Shown here: one piece after another, positions 24,084 through 33,264 of the stretch
How the letters are laid out: each line of letters opens with the position of its first letter
How positions within the stretch are numbered: the stretch's first letter is position 1
The notes under the pieces: generated by a model
What the model saw: the letters and a program-made list of their open reading frames with translations, nothing else
Database searches by the model: none
What the model was told of the DNA's origin: nothing
Translations under genes and position numbers: made by a program
Assembly (NCBI RefSeq): GCF_014873485.1
Contig: NZ_JADBDT010000001.1
Span: forward strand, 3,776,501-3,840,500
Length of the DNA: 64,000 nucleotides
Reading direction: 5' to 3'
Origin: Sphingopyxis sp. OAS728
GTDB taxonomy: Bacteria > Pseudomonadota > Alphaproteobacteria > Sphingomonadales > Sphingomonadaceae

Positions 24084-25032
24084 TATGATGCCGCGCAAAA
24101 CCCCCGCGACCTTGCGCGACGAGGCGCTCGACTGGGTGATCCGGCTGCGCGAGGCCAAGGCCGCCGACTGGCAGGCGTTCGAGCAATGGATGGCAGCCGA
24201 TACCCGCGCCGCGGACATTTATTGGGAATTGGCGGCCGCCGATGTCGATGTGGCAGAAGCGCTGACGCGGCCGCGCCCGGAGACGCCGGTTCGATCGCTG
24301 CAGGCGCGCACACCGAACCGGAAATGGATTGTCGGTGGTATGCTCGCGTTGGCGGCATCGATCCTGTTGCTGCTGTTCGTGCAACGGGCAGACGGACGCT
24401 ATGCGGTCGAAACGCCGCCCGGGGCGACACATAGCATCGCGATGGACGATGGCAGTGCGGTCTTGCTGGGCGGCGGCTCGAAACTGATACTCGACCACGG
24501 TAATCCGCGGAGCGTGCGGTTGGATGGCGGCGACGCGCGCTTCACCGTCGCGCACGATGCCGCAAAGCCCTTCCGCGTCCATGTCGGAGAGGCGGTCCTT
24601 GTCGATTTGGGTACGGTCTTTTCGGTGACTTGGCAGAATGGCGCGCTTCATGTCGAGGTGGCCGAAGGAGCCGTGCGTTATAGCCGGAACGGCCTGACGC
24701 GTGATTTGGGGGCGGGCGACACACTGCGGATCGGTGTCGATGGACGGATGGTTTCGGGGCGCGTCGATCCCGCCGATGTCGCCGCCTGGGCCGAGGGGCG
24801 GCTCGTCTATTCGGGTACGGAAATGGCGGCAGTTGCTGCCGATTTGTCGCGTGCGACGGGGATCGATGTCGCTGTCGATCCCGCGGTTGCCGCACATCTT
24901 TTCAGCGGAGGCTTTGCGCTGGGCAATCGCGATGCCGAAACGGTCCGGCGCGCCGCAAACCTGATGGGATTGCGGGCGCGTCCAAACGGCGATGGCTGGA
25001 TATTGGAGGCACCCGCTTCGGGGTCTAGATGA
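24076..25032 (+). CDS. FecR-like anti-sigma/sigma-regulator
   Basis: Inner-membrane sigma regulator of 318 residues. The N-terminal cytoplasmic part (about 10-60) has the DEALDWVIRLREA and WQAFEQWMA pattern of DUF4880. One transmembrane helix spans about 84-102. A periplasmic FecR domain follows (about 105-200), and a C-terminal DUF4974/STN-like domain can contact the receptor. The start overlaps the sigma gene by 8 bp and the stop overlaps the receptor gene as ATGA. This is the standard cell-surface signalling trio. Confidence 0.9.
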   Translation: MSDMMPRKTPATLRDEALDWVIRLREAKAADWQAFEQWMAADTRAADIYWELAAADVDVAEALTRPRPETPVRSLQARTPNRKWIVGGMLALAASILLLLFVQRADGRYAVETPPGATHSIAMDDGSAVLLGGGSKLILDHGNPRSVRLDGGDARFTVAHDAAKPFRVHVGEAVLVDLGTVFSVTWQNGALHVEVAEGAVRYSRNGLTRDLGAGDTLRIGVDGRMVSGRVDPADVAAWAEGRLVYSGTEMAAVAADLSRATGIDVAVDPAVAAHLFSGGFALGNRDAETVRRAANLMGLRARPNGDGWILEAPASGSR

Positions 25033-27377
25033 GGGTCGCCGCCGGTATGATATTGCTGGCGGCCCCCGTTGCCGCGCAGGCGGCCGGGGATGCGGTGCAG
25101 GTCGATGTGCCGGCGGGCACGCTCGGGACGGCGGTCGCGACGCTTTCGCGGCAGGCGCGCATCGACATCGGCGTCGACGATCCGGCGTTGCATCGCGTCG
25201 CGACGTCGCCGGTGCGTGGGCGGATGAGCGCCGAGGAGGCGCTGGAACGGATATTGCGCGGTACGGCCGCGACCTGGCTACGTGGCCGCGGGGGGCTATT
25301 CCATATCGTCGGGCGACCGCGACCCGTTGCCGTGCAAGCGTCTATGGGCACCGCCGGCCGTCGCAAGCGCTATGTCGTGCCGCCGCCACCCGTTACCGAC
25401 ATCGTCGTCACGGCATCGAAACGCGGCGCGGCGCTAGCCGATTATCCGGCAACGGTCGCCATATTCTCGGGCGACGAATTCGGGGCAGCCGGCATATCGC
25501 CGGGAAGCGAAGCCATCACGCTGCGCCTCGCCGGCGTCGGATCGACCCATATGGGGCGGGGGCGCAACAAGCTGTTCGTGCGCGGCATCATCGATTCGAG
25601 CTTTCATGGGCCGAGCCAGGTCGCGACGGCACAATATCTCGACCATGTCCGGATCAACCACAACGGTCCCGACCCTGACCTGCGCCTGTACGATATCGCA
25701 GCGGTCGAGGTGCTGGAGGGGCCGCAGGGCACGCTTTATGGCGCCGGGTCGCTCGGCGGCGTGATCCGGGTGGTAACGAACCGGCCGCAACTCGACCGTA
25801 CCGAGGGGCGGGTCAGCGCCGGTGTCACGCACGTTGCTCATGGCGATCCGGGGGGCGATGCGGCGGCGATGCTTAATTTGCCGCTGGCGCGGGGAGTCGC
25901 CGGCCTGCGGCTTGTCGGCTATGCATCGCGCGAGGGCGGCTATATCGACAATCCTGTCTTGGGCCTGTCCGACGTGAATGGTGTTTCGGTTCGCGGCGGG
26001 CGCGCAGCACTGCGCCTCATGGTCGGCGGCTGGACGGCTGATCTGGGTGGTGTGCTGCAATCGATCCGCGCCGACGACAGCCAATGGACCGACCGCGACG
26101 GAGCGCCGCTGACCCGATCGAGCCTGGTGCGCGAAGCCTATGCTACCGATTATCGGCAAGCGAATGCCGCAGTCGAGCGCGATCTGGGTGCGGCGCGGCT
26201 TGTCGCGAGTCTCGCTGCGGTCGAGCGGTCCGCGACACAACATTATGACGATGGCACTCCCTCCGCCGTGGTGCAGAAAGCGCGGTCGGATCTGCTCGTG
26301 GGCGAGGCGCGAATATCGCAGCGGCAGTCGGATGGTGCGGGCTGGGTGGCCGGACTGGGCTTCCTCGACAGCGAGAGCCTGGTCCGGCGGAGCAATGGTC
26401 CGGTCGGGGACGATGCCCTGCTGCGTCAGCGTGTGGCCAATAGCGCGCGCGAGATCACCCTGTTCGGCGAGGCGGGCATGGCTGTCGCGCCGCGGCTTGT
26501 CGTGACGGCGGGGCTGCGGCTCAGTCACACGCGCCTGCACGGCGAGGCGTGGGCGAAGGAGAGCCTCGCGACGCTGCCGGGAACCGGCAAGCCGATCGCG
26601 GTGGGGCTGGTACGAAGCGATGTCCGGGCGCTCCCCAGTCTGGCGCTGTCGCTGCGCGCTTCGGAGCGGCTGTTTGTTTTTGCGCGCTATCAGGAGGGCT
26701 TTCGTCCCGGCGGCGTCGGCGTCGCGGGCTTCAAGCCCGAAATCCACCGCGGCGACCGGTTGCGGTCGTGGGAGGTCGGCCAACGCCTGACGCGCGGCGA
26801 TGCATTCGCGCTCGATATCGCGGCCTCTTATGCGCGGTGGGACGGCATAGCCGCCGAGGTCGTGTCACAAACGGGCGATCTGACGACCGCCAATATCGGC
26901 GATGGCGAAATCGTCTCGATCGAAGCGCGCGCCGATTGGCGCCCGGTACCCGGATGGCGCGCGGGTGGCGGGCTGTTTCTCAACCGCAGTCGGCTGACGC
27001 GATCGAATATCGGCACAATCGCGCTGAAGGGCGCCCGGTTGCCGAATGTGCCCCGGCTCGGGCTACAGGCGCGTATCGGGCGCGAGTGGGCGCTGGGCAC
27101 CGGGCTGCGCGCAAGTCTCGCGGTCGATGCCCGTTATTTCGGGGGATCGCGGATCGGCGCGGGGCCGCTGCTCGACACCGCGCAGGGCGACTACGTCGAC
27201 GACCGGGTCCTGCTGCGTGTGGGCGATGCCATGCGCGGCCTCAGCCTTGAGGCGACGAACCTTGCCGACGGCGCCACCAATCGGTTCGCGCTGGGCACGC
27301 CGTATCGCATCTACCATCCGCAAGCGACGCCGCAGCGGCCGCGAACGATCCGGATCGGCTTCGACGCGGCCTTTTGA
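25029..27377 (+). CDS. FecA-type TonB receptor with STN signalling domain
   Basis: TonB-dependent transducer of 782 residues. After a signal peptide (1-19) comes an STN domain (about 24-75: VDVPAGTLGTAVATLSRQ and later MSAEEALERILRGT), which passes ligand binding to the FecR-like protein. The TonB box DIVVTASKRG precedes the plug with LFVRGIID and VEVLEGPQGTLYG, then the barrel ends in RIGFDAAF. Start ATG 25029 is coupled to fecR. The ligand, whether siderophore, haem or other, is not evident. Confidence 0.92.
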   Translation: MRVAAGMILLAAPVAAQAAGDAVQVDVPAGTLGTAVATLSRQARIDIGVDDPALHRVATSPVRGRMSAEEALERILRGTAATWLRGRGGLFHIVGRPRPVAVQASMGTAGRRKRYVVPPPPVTDIVVTASKRGAALADYPATVAIFSGDEFGAAGISPGSEAITLRLAGVGSTHMGRGRNKLFVRGIIDSSFHGPSQVATAQYLDHVRINHNGPDPDLRLYDIAAVEVLEGPQGTLYGAGSLGGVIRVVTNRPQLDRTEGRVSAGVTHVAHGDPGGDAAAMLNLPLARGVAGLRLVGYASREGGYIDNPVLGLSDVNGVSVRGGRAALRLMVGGWTADLGGVLQSIRADDSQWTDRDGAPLTRSSLVREAYATDYRQANAAVERDLGAARLVASLAAVERSATQHYDDGTPSAVVQKARSDLLVGEARISQRQSDGAGWVAGLGFLDSESLVRRSNGPVGDDALLRQRVANSAREITLFGEAGMAVAPRLVVTAGLRLSHTRLHGEAWAKESLATLPGTGKPIAVGLVRSDVRALPSLALSLRASERLFVFARYQEGFRPGGVGVAGFKPEIHRGDRLRSWEVGQRLTRGDAFALDIAASYARWDGIAAEVVSQTGDLTTANIGDGEIVSIEARADWRPVPGWRAGGGLFLNRSRLTRSNIGTIALKGARLPNVPRLGLQARIGREWALGTGLRASLAVDARYFGGSRIGAGPLLDTAQGDYVDDRVLLRVGDAMRGLSLEATNLADGATNRFALGTPYRIYHPQATPQRPRTIRIGFDAAF

Positions 27378-27454
27378 TCTGATTCCGCAGATTATTTTCG
27401 CCCGCCGTAAGGTGTCTCGTGGGCGACATCGTTCTGTCATCATTGGGTCAGATC

Positions 27455-27468
27455 GTTTCATTTGAAAC
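27455..27468. promoter_or_regulatory. GTTTCA-TT-TGAAAC dyad before the autotransporter
   Basis: A perfect 6-bp dyad with a 2-bp centre in the 119-bp gap after the receptor gene, 29 bp before the ATG at 27497. It may be a regulator site controlling the autotransporter separately from the fec-like trio. Confidence 0.35.
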
Positions 27469-27496
27469 AGCATTTGCACGTCGGACCCTGAACCAG

Positions 27497-30400
27497 ATGA
27501 CAGGGAGTTTGACGTTGCAGCAGTTTTCGGGCCTCGGGATCGCATCGCTCCATCCGTATCATGCACGTACGCGCCGCGCGCGACTGGGACTGGGGACCAG
27601 TCTGGCTAGCGCCGCCGCCGCGCTGCTGCTGACCTCGATCCCGGTGGCCGCACAGACGGCGCCCGATATGTCGACGCTGCGCCCCCCGCTACATCAGCTT
27701 GCTGCGCGCGGCGACGCGGCAACGTCCGCGGCCGAACCGCAGGATCTGACTATCCGCCTCGACGAGGGAACCGCGGTCGTCACCGGCAACGAATATGAGC
27801 ATGGCGTCACGCTCACCAATTTCGCCGGCGGATCGGTGACGATCGACGCGGCGGGTGCATCGGTGGAAACCAAAGGCACTGGCGCGATCGGCGCGGTGGC
27901 GATCGCCGTCGACGGCAACGCCACGCTCCAGATCGGCGATGTGCGTACGGCGGGCGATAATGCGCATGGCATCGTTGCGGGGTCGGCGAATGGTTCGGTT
28001 AACGTCCAGGCGGGGCATGTCGCAACCGAGGGCGGGAACGCGTTCGGAATTCATGCGACAGGCTATGCGGGTCCGATCAACGTGTCGGCCGCCTCAGTGC
28101 AGACCTCGGGCTATTATTCGACCGGAATCCATGCGGTGTCGAATGGCAATGTGTCGATCGACGTCGGCGATGTGCTGACGACGGGTGACAATTCGGTCGG
28201 CGTCAACGGGCAAGCGGGTCAGCGGCCGTCCTATGACGAGGATACCGGCCTGCCGATCCTGTCAGACCCCGCCGACCTGACGATCCGCGCCGACAATGTC
28301 GAAACGCGCGGCCTTTCGTCGGATGGCGTGATCGCGACGAATTTCACCAAGGGCAACACCTCGGTCGACGTCGGCACCATCAAGACGACGGGCGACAACA
28401 GCTGGGGCGCCTATGCCGGCGGCTTCGGCAATGTCGCGCTGCACGCTGGGACGGTCGAAACCACCGGCGCCGGTTCGGTCGGACTCGGCGCGGTCAGCTA
28501 TTATGGCAATGTCGAGGTGTCCGCGGACAGCGTGGTCACGCGCGGCGATTTCTCGAACGGCGTCAATGTCCTCAATTACGATCCGACCAAGGCGACCTCG
28601 ATCGACATCGGCAGCGTCGAGACGCACGGCAATTCGTCAACGGGCATCTATATGGGCGGTGCCTATTGGGACAATGAAGGGCAGGACATCACTGTCGTCG
28701 CCGACCAGGTGACAACGCACGGCGAGGGTTCGACCGGCGTCGCGGTGCGCAGCAGCGGCAATATCACCATGGATCTCGGCGACGTCGTCGTCGAAGGGAA
28801 CCGTTCGCGCGGTGTCGTGGTTTTCGGCGGCCTGGGCGACATGAACCTGACGATCGACAGCATCGTTACCAAGGGTGAGTCGCAATATGGACGCGATACG
28901 GCCGGGCTGCGGATCAATCATAATCATGGTTCGGTAAACGCCACCATCGGGTCGATCGAAACGAACAGCAACAATGCGCCGGCGATCCTGACGAACGGCT
29001 ACAACACCAACCAGAATTTCACGATCACCGGCAGCCTTCAGACCGACGGCTATCATGCTTCGGCCTTCCAGGCGGACATCGACACCGGATCGCTGACGCT
29101 CGACGCCGCATCGATCACGACGAAGGGCGACGCGAGCAACGGCGTGAAAGTCAACATGCGCTCGGGCGAGGTCGATATCCGCACCGGTACGATCGAGACG
29201 TCGGGCGCGGATTCGGCCGGTATATTGGTCGAGAGCGCCAGCTATGACGGGCAGGCGCATCATGTCGCGATCAACGCCGGCTCGATCGTCACGCAGGGCG
29301 GTAATTCGGCCGGGATCAGCGTACTCGCGCTCGGCGCGAGCGCCGACATCAACGCGGGCAGCATCACGACCTCGGGCGAATATTCGGCCGGGGTACGGGC
29401 GATCGCGGTGTCGGGTGTCGATTCCTATGGCAATCTGTTCGGCGGCGACCTCAATATCGAAGTGGGCTCGATCGCGACGACCGGCGACAATGCGCCGGGC
29501 ATCGATGCGATCGCTTATGGCTCGATTGCGATCAAGGCGGAGAATGTCACGACCGAAGGGTCGCGTTCGACTGGCGTCAAGGCGCAGGCCTATGGCGATA
29601 TCGTTATCGACGCGGGCACCGTCGAAACTCACGGCTATCGCGCCGACGGGATCCTTGCGAACAGCAATGTCGGCGGCAGCACCGGCGACATCAAGATCAC
29701 CGCGAACAGCGTCACGACGACGGGCGCGGCGGCGAGCGGTATTCGTGCGGAGGCCTATGCCGGCTCGGTCGATATCAAGGCGGGCAGCGTCAAGACCAGC
29801 GGCTATGGTGCCGATGGCGTCTTTGCGTGGAGCTATATGGGCGATGCCAAGGTCGATATCGGCACGGTTTCGACCAGTGGCGAAGGCGGCCGCGGCATCA
29901 CCGCCTATTCGGGCGGCACCACGACGGTCATCGCCGGCGATGTGACAACGACCGGGGCAGGCGCATCGTCGGAATTCGACGCCGGCGGGATCAAGGCGGT
30001 CGGCGCGTCGGTTGTCGTCAAGGCGGGGAACGTCAGCACTAAAGGCGACTATTCCAGCGGCATCTATGCCAACAGCAATATGGTCAACGACAATGGGCAG
30101 GTGCCGCGCGATATCAGCGTGACCGCAGCCAGCGTTTCGACCGAAGGCCTGTTCTCGCACGGCGTCGTCGCGATCAATACGGCAAGGCGTGCGAACATCG
30201 ACATCGACGTCGGCAGCATCAAGACAAAGGGCGACTATGCGCTCGGTATCTATGCCTCCGCTCCCGCCGGCAATATTTCGGTCAAGGCCGACAGCGTCGA
30301 GACCGAAGGCAAGCAGGCGGCGGGTGTCGTCGCGGTCAGCAATTATGGCGATATCGGCATCGATATCGGCACGATCGTAACGAAGGGCGAAGGCGCGGCG

Positions 30401-33205
30401 GCTATCTACGCCTATGCCGGCGGTGCGCCGAAGGCCGGTGACAGCACGACGAGCATCAAGGCGGGCTCGATCACGACGAGCGGCGAATATTCGTCGGGCG
30501 TCGTGGCGATCGGGGCCAGCGAGGGTGTCCATCTCGACATCGATGTCGGCGACGTATCGACCGCGGGCACGGCGTCGCGCGGCGTATTCGGCTACGCGCT
30601 CGGCGATATCTCGGTCAAGGCGGGCACTATCGCGACCAAGGGGGATGGCGCCTCGGGCGTCGAGGCTGTCTCCTTCTATGGCGACATCAAGGTCAGCGCG
30701 GGGTCGATATCGACCGAAGGCAATGTGGCGACCGGAATCTATGCGAGCACGCTGACGGGCGACGTGATCGTCGATGCGGGCGACATATCGACCCTCGGCG
30801 ACATTGCATCGGGCGTGCGGGCGTTCAGCCGGACCGGCGATGTCATGGTCACCGGCAACGGCGATATCAGCACCAAGGGCAATAATTCCTACGGCATTCT
30901 TGCCTTTGGCGACGGCTCGATCACCATCGACAACAAGGGCGACGTACGCACCGACGGTGATTCCGCGCACGGGCTCTATGCGCTCGGTCGCGGCGGCGGC
31001 GTCACGACGATCACCAATAGCGGTGCGGTCTCGGTCGATGGCGATTATTCGACCGCGATCCGTGCGCTCGGCAGCTATGCGGGCGGTGGCATCAAGATCG
31101 TTTCGACCGGCGACGTCTCGGCGACGGGCGCGAATGTCGGCGGCATCGTTGGCGTGATCCCGCGCTCGCGCGGCGCGGGTTCGACTGCGCCTTCGGTCGA
31201 TATCGAGGCCGGAAAGGTGACGGTCAGCGGCAGTCCCGCGGTCGGCATATTGGCGCTCAACTATTGGGGTGACGTGCGTATCCGTGCCGACGAGGTCAAG
31301 GCCGTGGGATCGGGCTTGGGCATCTCGTCGATGGCGCTGGGCAATATCGACGTCGAGGTACGCAACGTCGAATCGGACGGCCGCGGGATCTTCCTGTCGT
31401 CGGGCGGCGGAAACACGCTGACGGTGACCGGCAATGTTATCGCGAAAAACCATGTCGCGATCGAGATGGGCGCGGGTTCGGGCCAGTCGGTGCTGAACAT
31501 TGCGAAGGGCGCGACGGTGATCGGCGGCGGCAGACGCAATCCGGCGGACGATCCTTATACCGGACCCGGCAACGCCATCATCATCGGGTCGGACTCGGGC
31601 GTCGTCATCAACAATGCGGGCACGATCCGCAACGTCGGCGATCGCTACACCATCTTCGTGACCGACCAATATGCGTCAGACTGGACCCCGATCCCGGGCG
31701 CCGGGAGCGCGATCAACAACAGCGGTATCCTTGAGGGCAATCTGCGCCTGACCGCAGGCAAGGACGCCGTGAACAATTCGGGCGAGTTCGATGCGACGAA
31801 GGATTCGGTGTTCGGCGATGGCGAAGACATCTTCGTCAACAGCGGAATCGTCCGCATCGGTTCGGCGGCGGTCACCACAAGTCTCGCCCGCGCGCCCGAA
31901 AAGGGCTCGTCGGTGACCTTCGCCGGGCTCGAACGGTTCGAAAACAGCGGCACGATCGACATGCGCAACGGCATCGCGGGCGACCAGTTCGTGCTGCCTG
32001 GCGCCTTCGTCGGCTCGGGTGCCTCGACGCTCGCAGTCGATATCGGCGGCGCGAGCAGCGACCAGCTGGTGGTCGAGGGCGCCGCGACGGGATCGACCAA
32101 TGTCGTCGTCGCGACGCTGCCGGGCAAGGCGACGCTGTTCGCCGGGCCGATGTCGATCATCAAGGTCGGTGCCGGATCGGCCGCGGACGCCTTCAAGCTC
32201 GACAAGGCCGACATGGGCTTCATCCAGTACAACATGCGCTACGATGCGGTGACCGGGACCTACAGCCTCGGCACGCAGGTCGGCAGCTCGGCCTATCGCC
32301 TCGCCAAGCTCAACGAGGCGGCGCAGGCGATCTGGGACAAGTCGGCGCAGGCGTGGAGCACGCATATGGCCGAACTTCGCGACGCCGACGGCGCCGGCAA
32401 GCGGCTGTGGGGCCAGATGTTCGGGGGCGTGGTCGACCGCGACAGTGCGATCGACGGCGCCCCGCTCGACTATCGTCAGGACTTCTTCGGTGCGCAGCTC
32501 GGCTATGATCTCGGCGGCAGCGAGGGTGAAGACAGCGCGGCGATCTTTGGCGTTACCGGCGGCTATCTAAGCTCGAAACAGCGGTTCGAGGGGGCCGACG
32601 AACGCGCCGATTTCGGTGCGCTCAACCTCGCGGGTTACGGCAGCTATCGCGGCAAGCGCGTCTTCGCGAACCTGCTCGCGCAATATAGCCGCTACTGGAT
32701 CGACGCGCGCGGAGGGATCGGCACCGAACGCTGGTCGGATTCGGCCGGAGGCGACGCTTATGGCGTGCAGGGCGAGGTCGGCGTGCGGCTGGGGTCGGAG
32801 AAATTCTTCGTCGAACCCGTCGCCACGCTCGCCTGGCAGAACAGCTCGATCGACGCGATCGAGGCGTTCAGCCACAGGATCGATTTCGACGACAATAGCG
32901 CGGTGACCGGCAAGGTCGGCGCGCGGATCGGTGCCGCGATCGGCAAGGCAGAAGGGACGCAGGCGGTGCTTTATGCGCGCGGCAATTATGTCCATGCCTT
33001 CGACGGCAAGGCGGGGCTGCTCTTCTCGAGCGGCAACGTCAGCCAATCGATCGTGACCCCGCAGGCCGGCGATTATGGCGAGGCCGCGATCGGGCTCAAC
33101 ATCCTCTCGAACGGCCCGGTGAGCGGCTTCATCGAGGGGGATGCCACCGTCGGCAGCGGGACGAAGGGCGGCGGTGGCCGCGTCGGCGTCCGGTTCAAAT
33201 TCTGA
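27497..33205 (+). CDS. Giant type V autotransporter with 25-residue repeats
   Basis: Surface or secreted autotransporter of about 1902 residues. A long N-terminal leader (about 1-53, ending SIPVAAQT) precedes a beta-helix passenger (about 60-1600). The passenger is built from degenerate 25-residue repeats of the form V-T/E-T-x-G-(5)-G-I/V with G-D-I-x-I/V-x-x-G between. NNSG/NNAG turns appear near the end of the passenger. The C-terminal barrel (about 1637-1902) begins near WGQMFGG and ends VGVRFKF with the terminal Phe needed for assembly. An in-frame GTG at 27419 or TTG near 27515 (with AGGGAG) are other possible starts. It follows the fec-like trio by 119 bp. Adhesin or biofilm function is plausible, not shown. 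Confidence 0.92.
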   Translation: MTGSLTLQQFSGLGIASLHPYHARTRRARLGLGTSLASAAAALLLTSIPVAAQTAPDMSTLRPPLHQLAARGDAATSAAEPQDLTIRLDEGTAVVTGNEYEHGVTLTNFAGGSVTIDAAGASVETKGTGAIGAVAIAVDGNATLQIGDVRTAGDNAHGIVAGSANGSVNVQAGHVATEGGNAFGIHATGYAGPINVSAASVQTSGYYSTGIHAVSNGNVSIDVGDVLTTGDNSVGVNGQAGQRPSYDEDTGLPILSDPADLTIRADNVETRGLSSDGVIATNFTKGNTSVDVGTIKTTGDNSWGAYAGGFGNVALHAGTVETTGAGSVGLGAVSYYGNVEVSADSVVTRGDFSNGVNVLNYDPTKATSIDIGSVETHGNSSTGIYMGGAYWDNEGQDITVVADQVTTHGEGSTGVAVRSSGNITMDLGDVVVEGNRSRGVVVFGGLGDMNLTIDSIVTKGESQYGRDTAGLRINHNHGSVNATIGSIETNSNNAPAILTNGYNTNQNFTITGSLQTDGYHASAFQADIDTGSLTLDAASITTKGDASNGVKVNMRSGEVDIRTGTIETSGADSAGILVESASYDGQAHHVAINAGSIVTQGGNSAGISVLALGASADINAGSITTSGEYSAGVRAIAVSGVDSYGNLFGGDLNIEVGSIATTGDNAPGIDAIAYGSIAIKAENVTTEGSRSTGVKAQAYGDIVIDAGTVETHGYRADGILANSNVGGSTGDIKITANSVTTTGAAASGIRAEAYAGSVDIKAGSVKTSGYGADGVFAWSYMGDAKVDIGTVSTSGEGGRGITAYSGGTTTVIAGDVTTTGAGASSEFDAGGIKAVGASVVVKAGNVSTKGDYSSGIYANSNMVNDNGQVPRDISVTAASVSTEGLFSHGVVAINTARRANIDIDVGSIKTKGDYALGIYASAPAGNISVKADSVETEGKQAAGVVAVSNYGDIGIDIGTIVTKGEGAAAIYAYAGGAPKAGDSTTSIKAGSITTSGEYSSGVVAIGASEGVHLDIDVGDVSTAGTASRGVFGYALGDISVKAGTIATKGDGASGVEAVSFYGDIKVSAGSISTEGNVATGIYASTLTGDVIVDAGDISTLGDIASGVRAFSRTGDVMVTGNGDISTKGNNSYGILAFGDGSITIDNKGDVRTDGDSAHGLYALGRGGGVTTITNSGAVSVDGDYSTAIRALGSYAGGGIKIVSTGDVSATGANVGGIVGVIPRSRGAGSTAPSVDIEAGKVTVSGSPAVGILALNYWGDVRIRADEVKAVGSGLGISSMALGNIDVEVRNVESDGRGIFLSSGGGNTLTVTGNVIAKNHVAIEMGAGSGQSVLNIAKGATVIGGGRRNPADDPYTGPGNAIIIGSDSGVVINNAGTIRNVGDRYTIFVTDQYASDWTPIPGAGSAINNSGILEGNLRLTAGKDAVNNSGEFDATKDSVFGDGEDIFVNSGIVRIGSAAVTTSLARAPEKGSSVTFAGLERFENSGTIDMRNGIAGDQFVLPGAFVGSGASTLAVDIGGASSDQLVVEGAATGSTNVVVATLPGKATLFAGPMSIIKVGAGSAADAFKLDKADMGFIQYNMRYDAVTGTYSLGTQVGSSAYRLAKLNEAAQAIWDKSAQAWSTHMAELRDADGAGKRLWGQMFGGVVDRDSAIDGAPLDYRQDFFGAQLGYDLGGSEGEDSAAIFGVTGGYLSSKQRFEGADERADFGALNLAGYGSYRGKRVFANLLAQYSRYWIDARGGIGTERWSDSAGGDAYGVQGEVGVRLGSEKFFVEPVATLAWQNSSIDAIEAFSHRIDFDDNSAVTGKVGARIGAAIGKAEGTQAVLYARGNYVHAFDGKAGLLFSSGNVSQSIVTPQAGDYGEAAIGLNILSNGPVSGFIEGDATVGSGTKGGGGRVGVRFKF

Positions 33206-33221
33206 TCCATTTCAAACCTTT

Positions 33222-33250
33222 GCAAGGCCCGGTTTCGCACCGGGCCTTGC
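33222..33250 (+). terminator. Strong hairpin after the autotransporter
   Basis: GCAAGGCCCGGT and its exact complement (33239-33250) form a 12-bp stem with loop TTCGC, 17 bp after the autotransporter stop. No T-run follows, so termination may be inefficient or the hairpin may stabilise the 3' end. Confidence 0.65.
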
Positions 33251-33264
33251 CTGTATGAGCGAGC

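Noticed and set aside
27900..31200. CRISPR-like periodic repeats
   Set aside because: The period is about 75 bp, degenerate, in frame and coding for the passenger repeats. There are no exact repeats separated by unique spacers.
28637..31669. 1010-codon open frame on the minus strand
   Set aside because: It is a shadow of the repetitive autotransporter gene; its regularity reflects the repeats on the other strand.
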